Source of the DNA: Fen-1258 sp947085815
GTDB lineage: Bacteria > Bacteroidota > Ignavibacteria > Ignavibacteriales > Melioribacteraceae
Direction of reading: 5' to 3'
Assembly: GCA_947085815.1 (NCBI GenBank)
Contig: CAMTXU010000020.1
Coordinates: 1-64,000 of the forward strand
DNA length: 64,000 bases
A program made the position numbers and the translations under genes. Position 1 is the first letter of the stretch, and each line of letters starts with the position of its first letter. The notes under the pieces are model-generated. The model had not been told where the DNA came from and did no database searches. It saw only the letters and a list, made by a program, of their open reading frames with translations. Of the stretch, positions 63,377-64,000 are shown piece after piece.

Positions 63377-64000
63377 CTAATTTTGTAACATTCTTTCCAT
63401 ATTCCTCATTATTAGATTTAAGCTTCTCGCTAAACCATCTAATCCTGGGAACAGAGTTGCAGCATTAATATTCATATCGTTAAGGTCATATAGCGCCACA
63501 ACATATATTTTTCTAGGGATAATAAATTTAATTATTCTAGTTTCATAAACTAATTTGGACTTAATAGGTTCTTCAAGCTCTATGGTTTCAGCATTCGCTT
63601 CACCTAGATTTTCACTACCTAATTCAAACTGTTTGCTAATTGTTTTCTTAAAGGGTTCCTCAATTATTGACGACATTAAGAAACAACTTTTCTGTAGAGC
63701 AAGTCTTTGATTTTTTATGTTAGGTTCTACACTAAATATTTTACTCTCTTTATGAAATATTTCTTCTTTTGCTGTATTAGATAAATCAATATTTTCATAG
63801 TCAAGAAGATAATTCGCAAGCTCATTTCGATAATCTAGCCCTACTAGACTTCTTTTATTCTTTAGAAACATTTCCATAATTTTTTCACCGAGAAACTCGT
63901 CCAGTTGATAGTGATTTATTGCCCAAATTGCACAATCATCATTTGCATTTTCGAAAGCAAAAAAAGCAGCGATATAAAATGAACTAGTGAAATCTAATAA
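63377..64000 (-). CDS. FRG-domain protein (5' end outside window)
   Basis: The frame is open to the window edge, beyond the first in-frame Met at 63877. The upstream part reads LLDFTSSFYIAAFFAFENAN then DDCAIWAINH. This is the core of the FRG domain (LLDxT...A..FA....D..vW.in), named for its Phe-Arg-Gly motif, which should lie beyond the edge. 207 residues are visible. The part after about 100 residues has no recognised pattern. FRG proteins are frequent in accessory and defence-associated regions, but function is unknown. It converges on uvrC. Confidence 0.75.
   Translation of the reverse strand, partial: LLDFTSSFYIAAFFAFENANDDCAIWAINHYQLDEFLGEKIMEMFLKNKRSLVGLDYRNELANYLLDYENIDLSNTAKEEIFHKESKIFSVEPNIKNQRLALQKSCFLMSSIIEEPFKKTISKQFELGSENLGEANAETIELEEPIKSKLVYETRIIKFIIPRKIYVVALYDLNDMNINAATLFPGLDGLARSLNLIMRNMERMLQN

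Overview
The window is an AT-rich bacterial chromosome segment, densely coding, with most genes on the minus strand. It looks like a member of the Ignavibacteria/Chlorobi side of the Bacteroidota. The grounds are family content (KorAB 2-oxoglutarate:ferredoxin oxidoreductase, large citrate synthase, HpnCDE squalene route, LolCDE, LpxH, DUF2851) and several TAnnTTTG -7 promoter motifs of the Bacteroidota sigma factor. No rRNA, CRISPR array, prophage or classical IS is visible. The taxonomic call is inference from gene content.

Layout. 1-600: four minus-strand tRNA genes (Glu, His, Arg, Pro), with a degenerate second tRNA-Glu at the left edge. 0.7-5 kb: lipoprotein-export ABC transporter (two LolC/E permeases and LolD), a LysE-type exporter and a HicB-HicA toxin-antitoxin pair. 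5-18 kb: leucyl aminopeptidase, NrnA, KorAB, DsbD, NAD synthase, a PspC/toastrack envelope-stress pair, an MGMT-like protein, YjbQ, a cNMP-binding protein and RF2 (prfB, with a programmed +1 frameshift). 18-26 kb: an AtuA-like pair, a second HicB-HicA pair, an AbiEi/AbiEii cassette between imperfect direct repeats, an archaeal-type HMG-CoA synthase/thiolase/DUF35 trio, MiaA and Pcm. 27-28 kb: tRNA-Gly, then tRNA-Cys with two broken tRNA-Cys copies around a small GIY-YIG nuclease pseudogene, then a SET-domain protein. 28.7-38 kb: acyl-CoA synthetase, PepD, YchF, ClpS, EtfBA, a bifunctional nuclease, DUF2851 and PyrF. 38.6-50.4 kb: a cell-shape/nucleotide operon (pyrG, TPR protein, purN, purH, mreBCD, mrdA, rodA, pyrF) and a lytic transglycosylase. 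50.5-63.3 kb: citrate synthase, hpnCDE, tRNA-Leu, PBP1A, LpxH, M1 peptidase, GlgC and UvrC. An FRG-domain gene runs off the right edge.

How the genes fit together. KorAB, citrate synthase and EtfBA suggest ferredoxin- and flavoprotein-linked central carbon metabolism. HMG-CoA synthase/thiolase points to a mevalonate-type supply of isoprenoids, which HpnC/D/E would turn into squalene. MreBCD, PBP2, RodA, PBP1A and the transglycosylase build a rod-shaped wall; LolCDE and LpxH indicate a Gram-negative outer membrane with lipid A.

The most unusual material is non-coding. Three of the seven tRNA genes have degenerate copies of their 3' portion immediately 3' of them. At tRNA-Cys the copy and the intact gene bracket a GIY-YIG nuclease reading frame, which looks like a very small element that uses tRNA 3' ends as its site. 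Small GC-rich palindromes are inserted into the broken tRNA copies and into two different intergenic repeats. Two real genes depend on unusual starts or decoding: hpnC appears to start at ATT, and prfB uses CTT TAA rather than the classical CTT TGA frameshift site.
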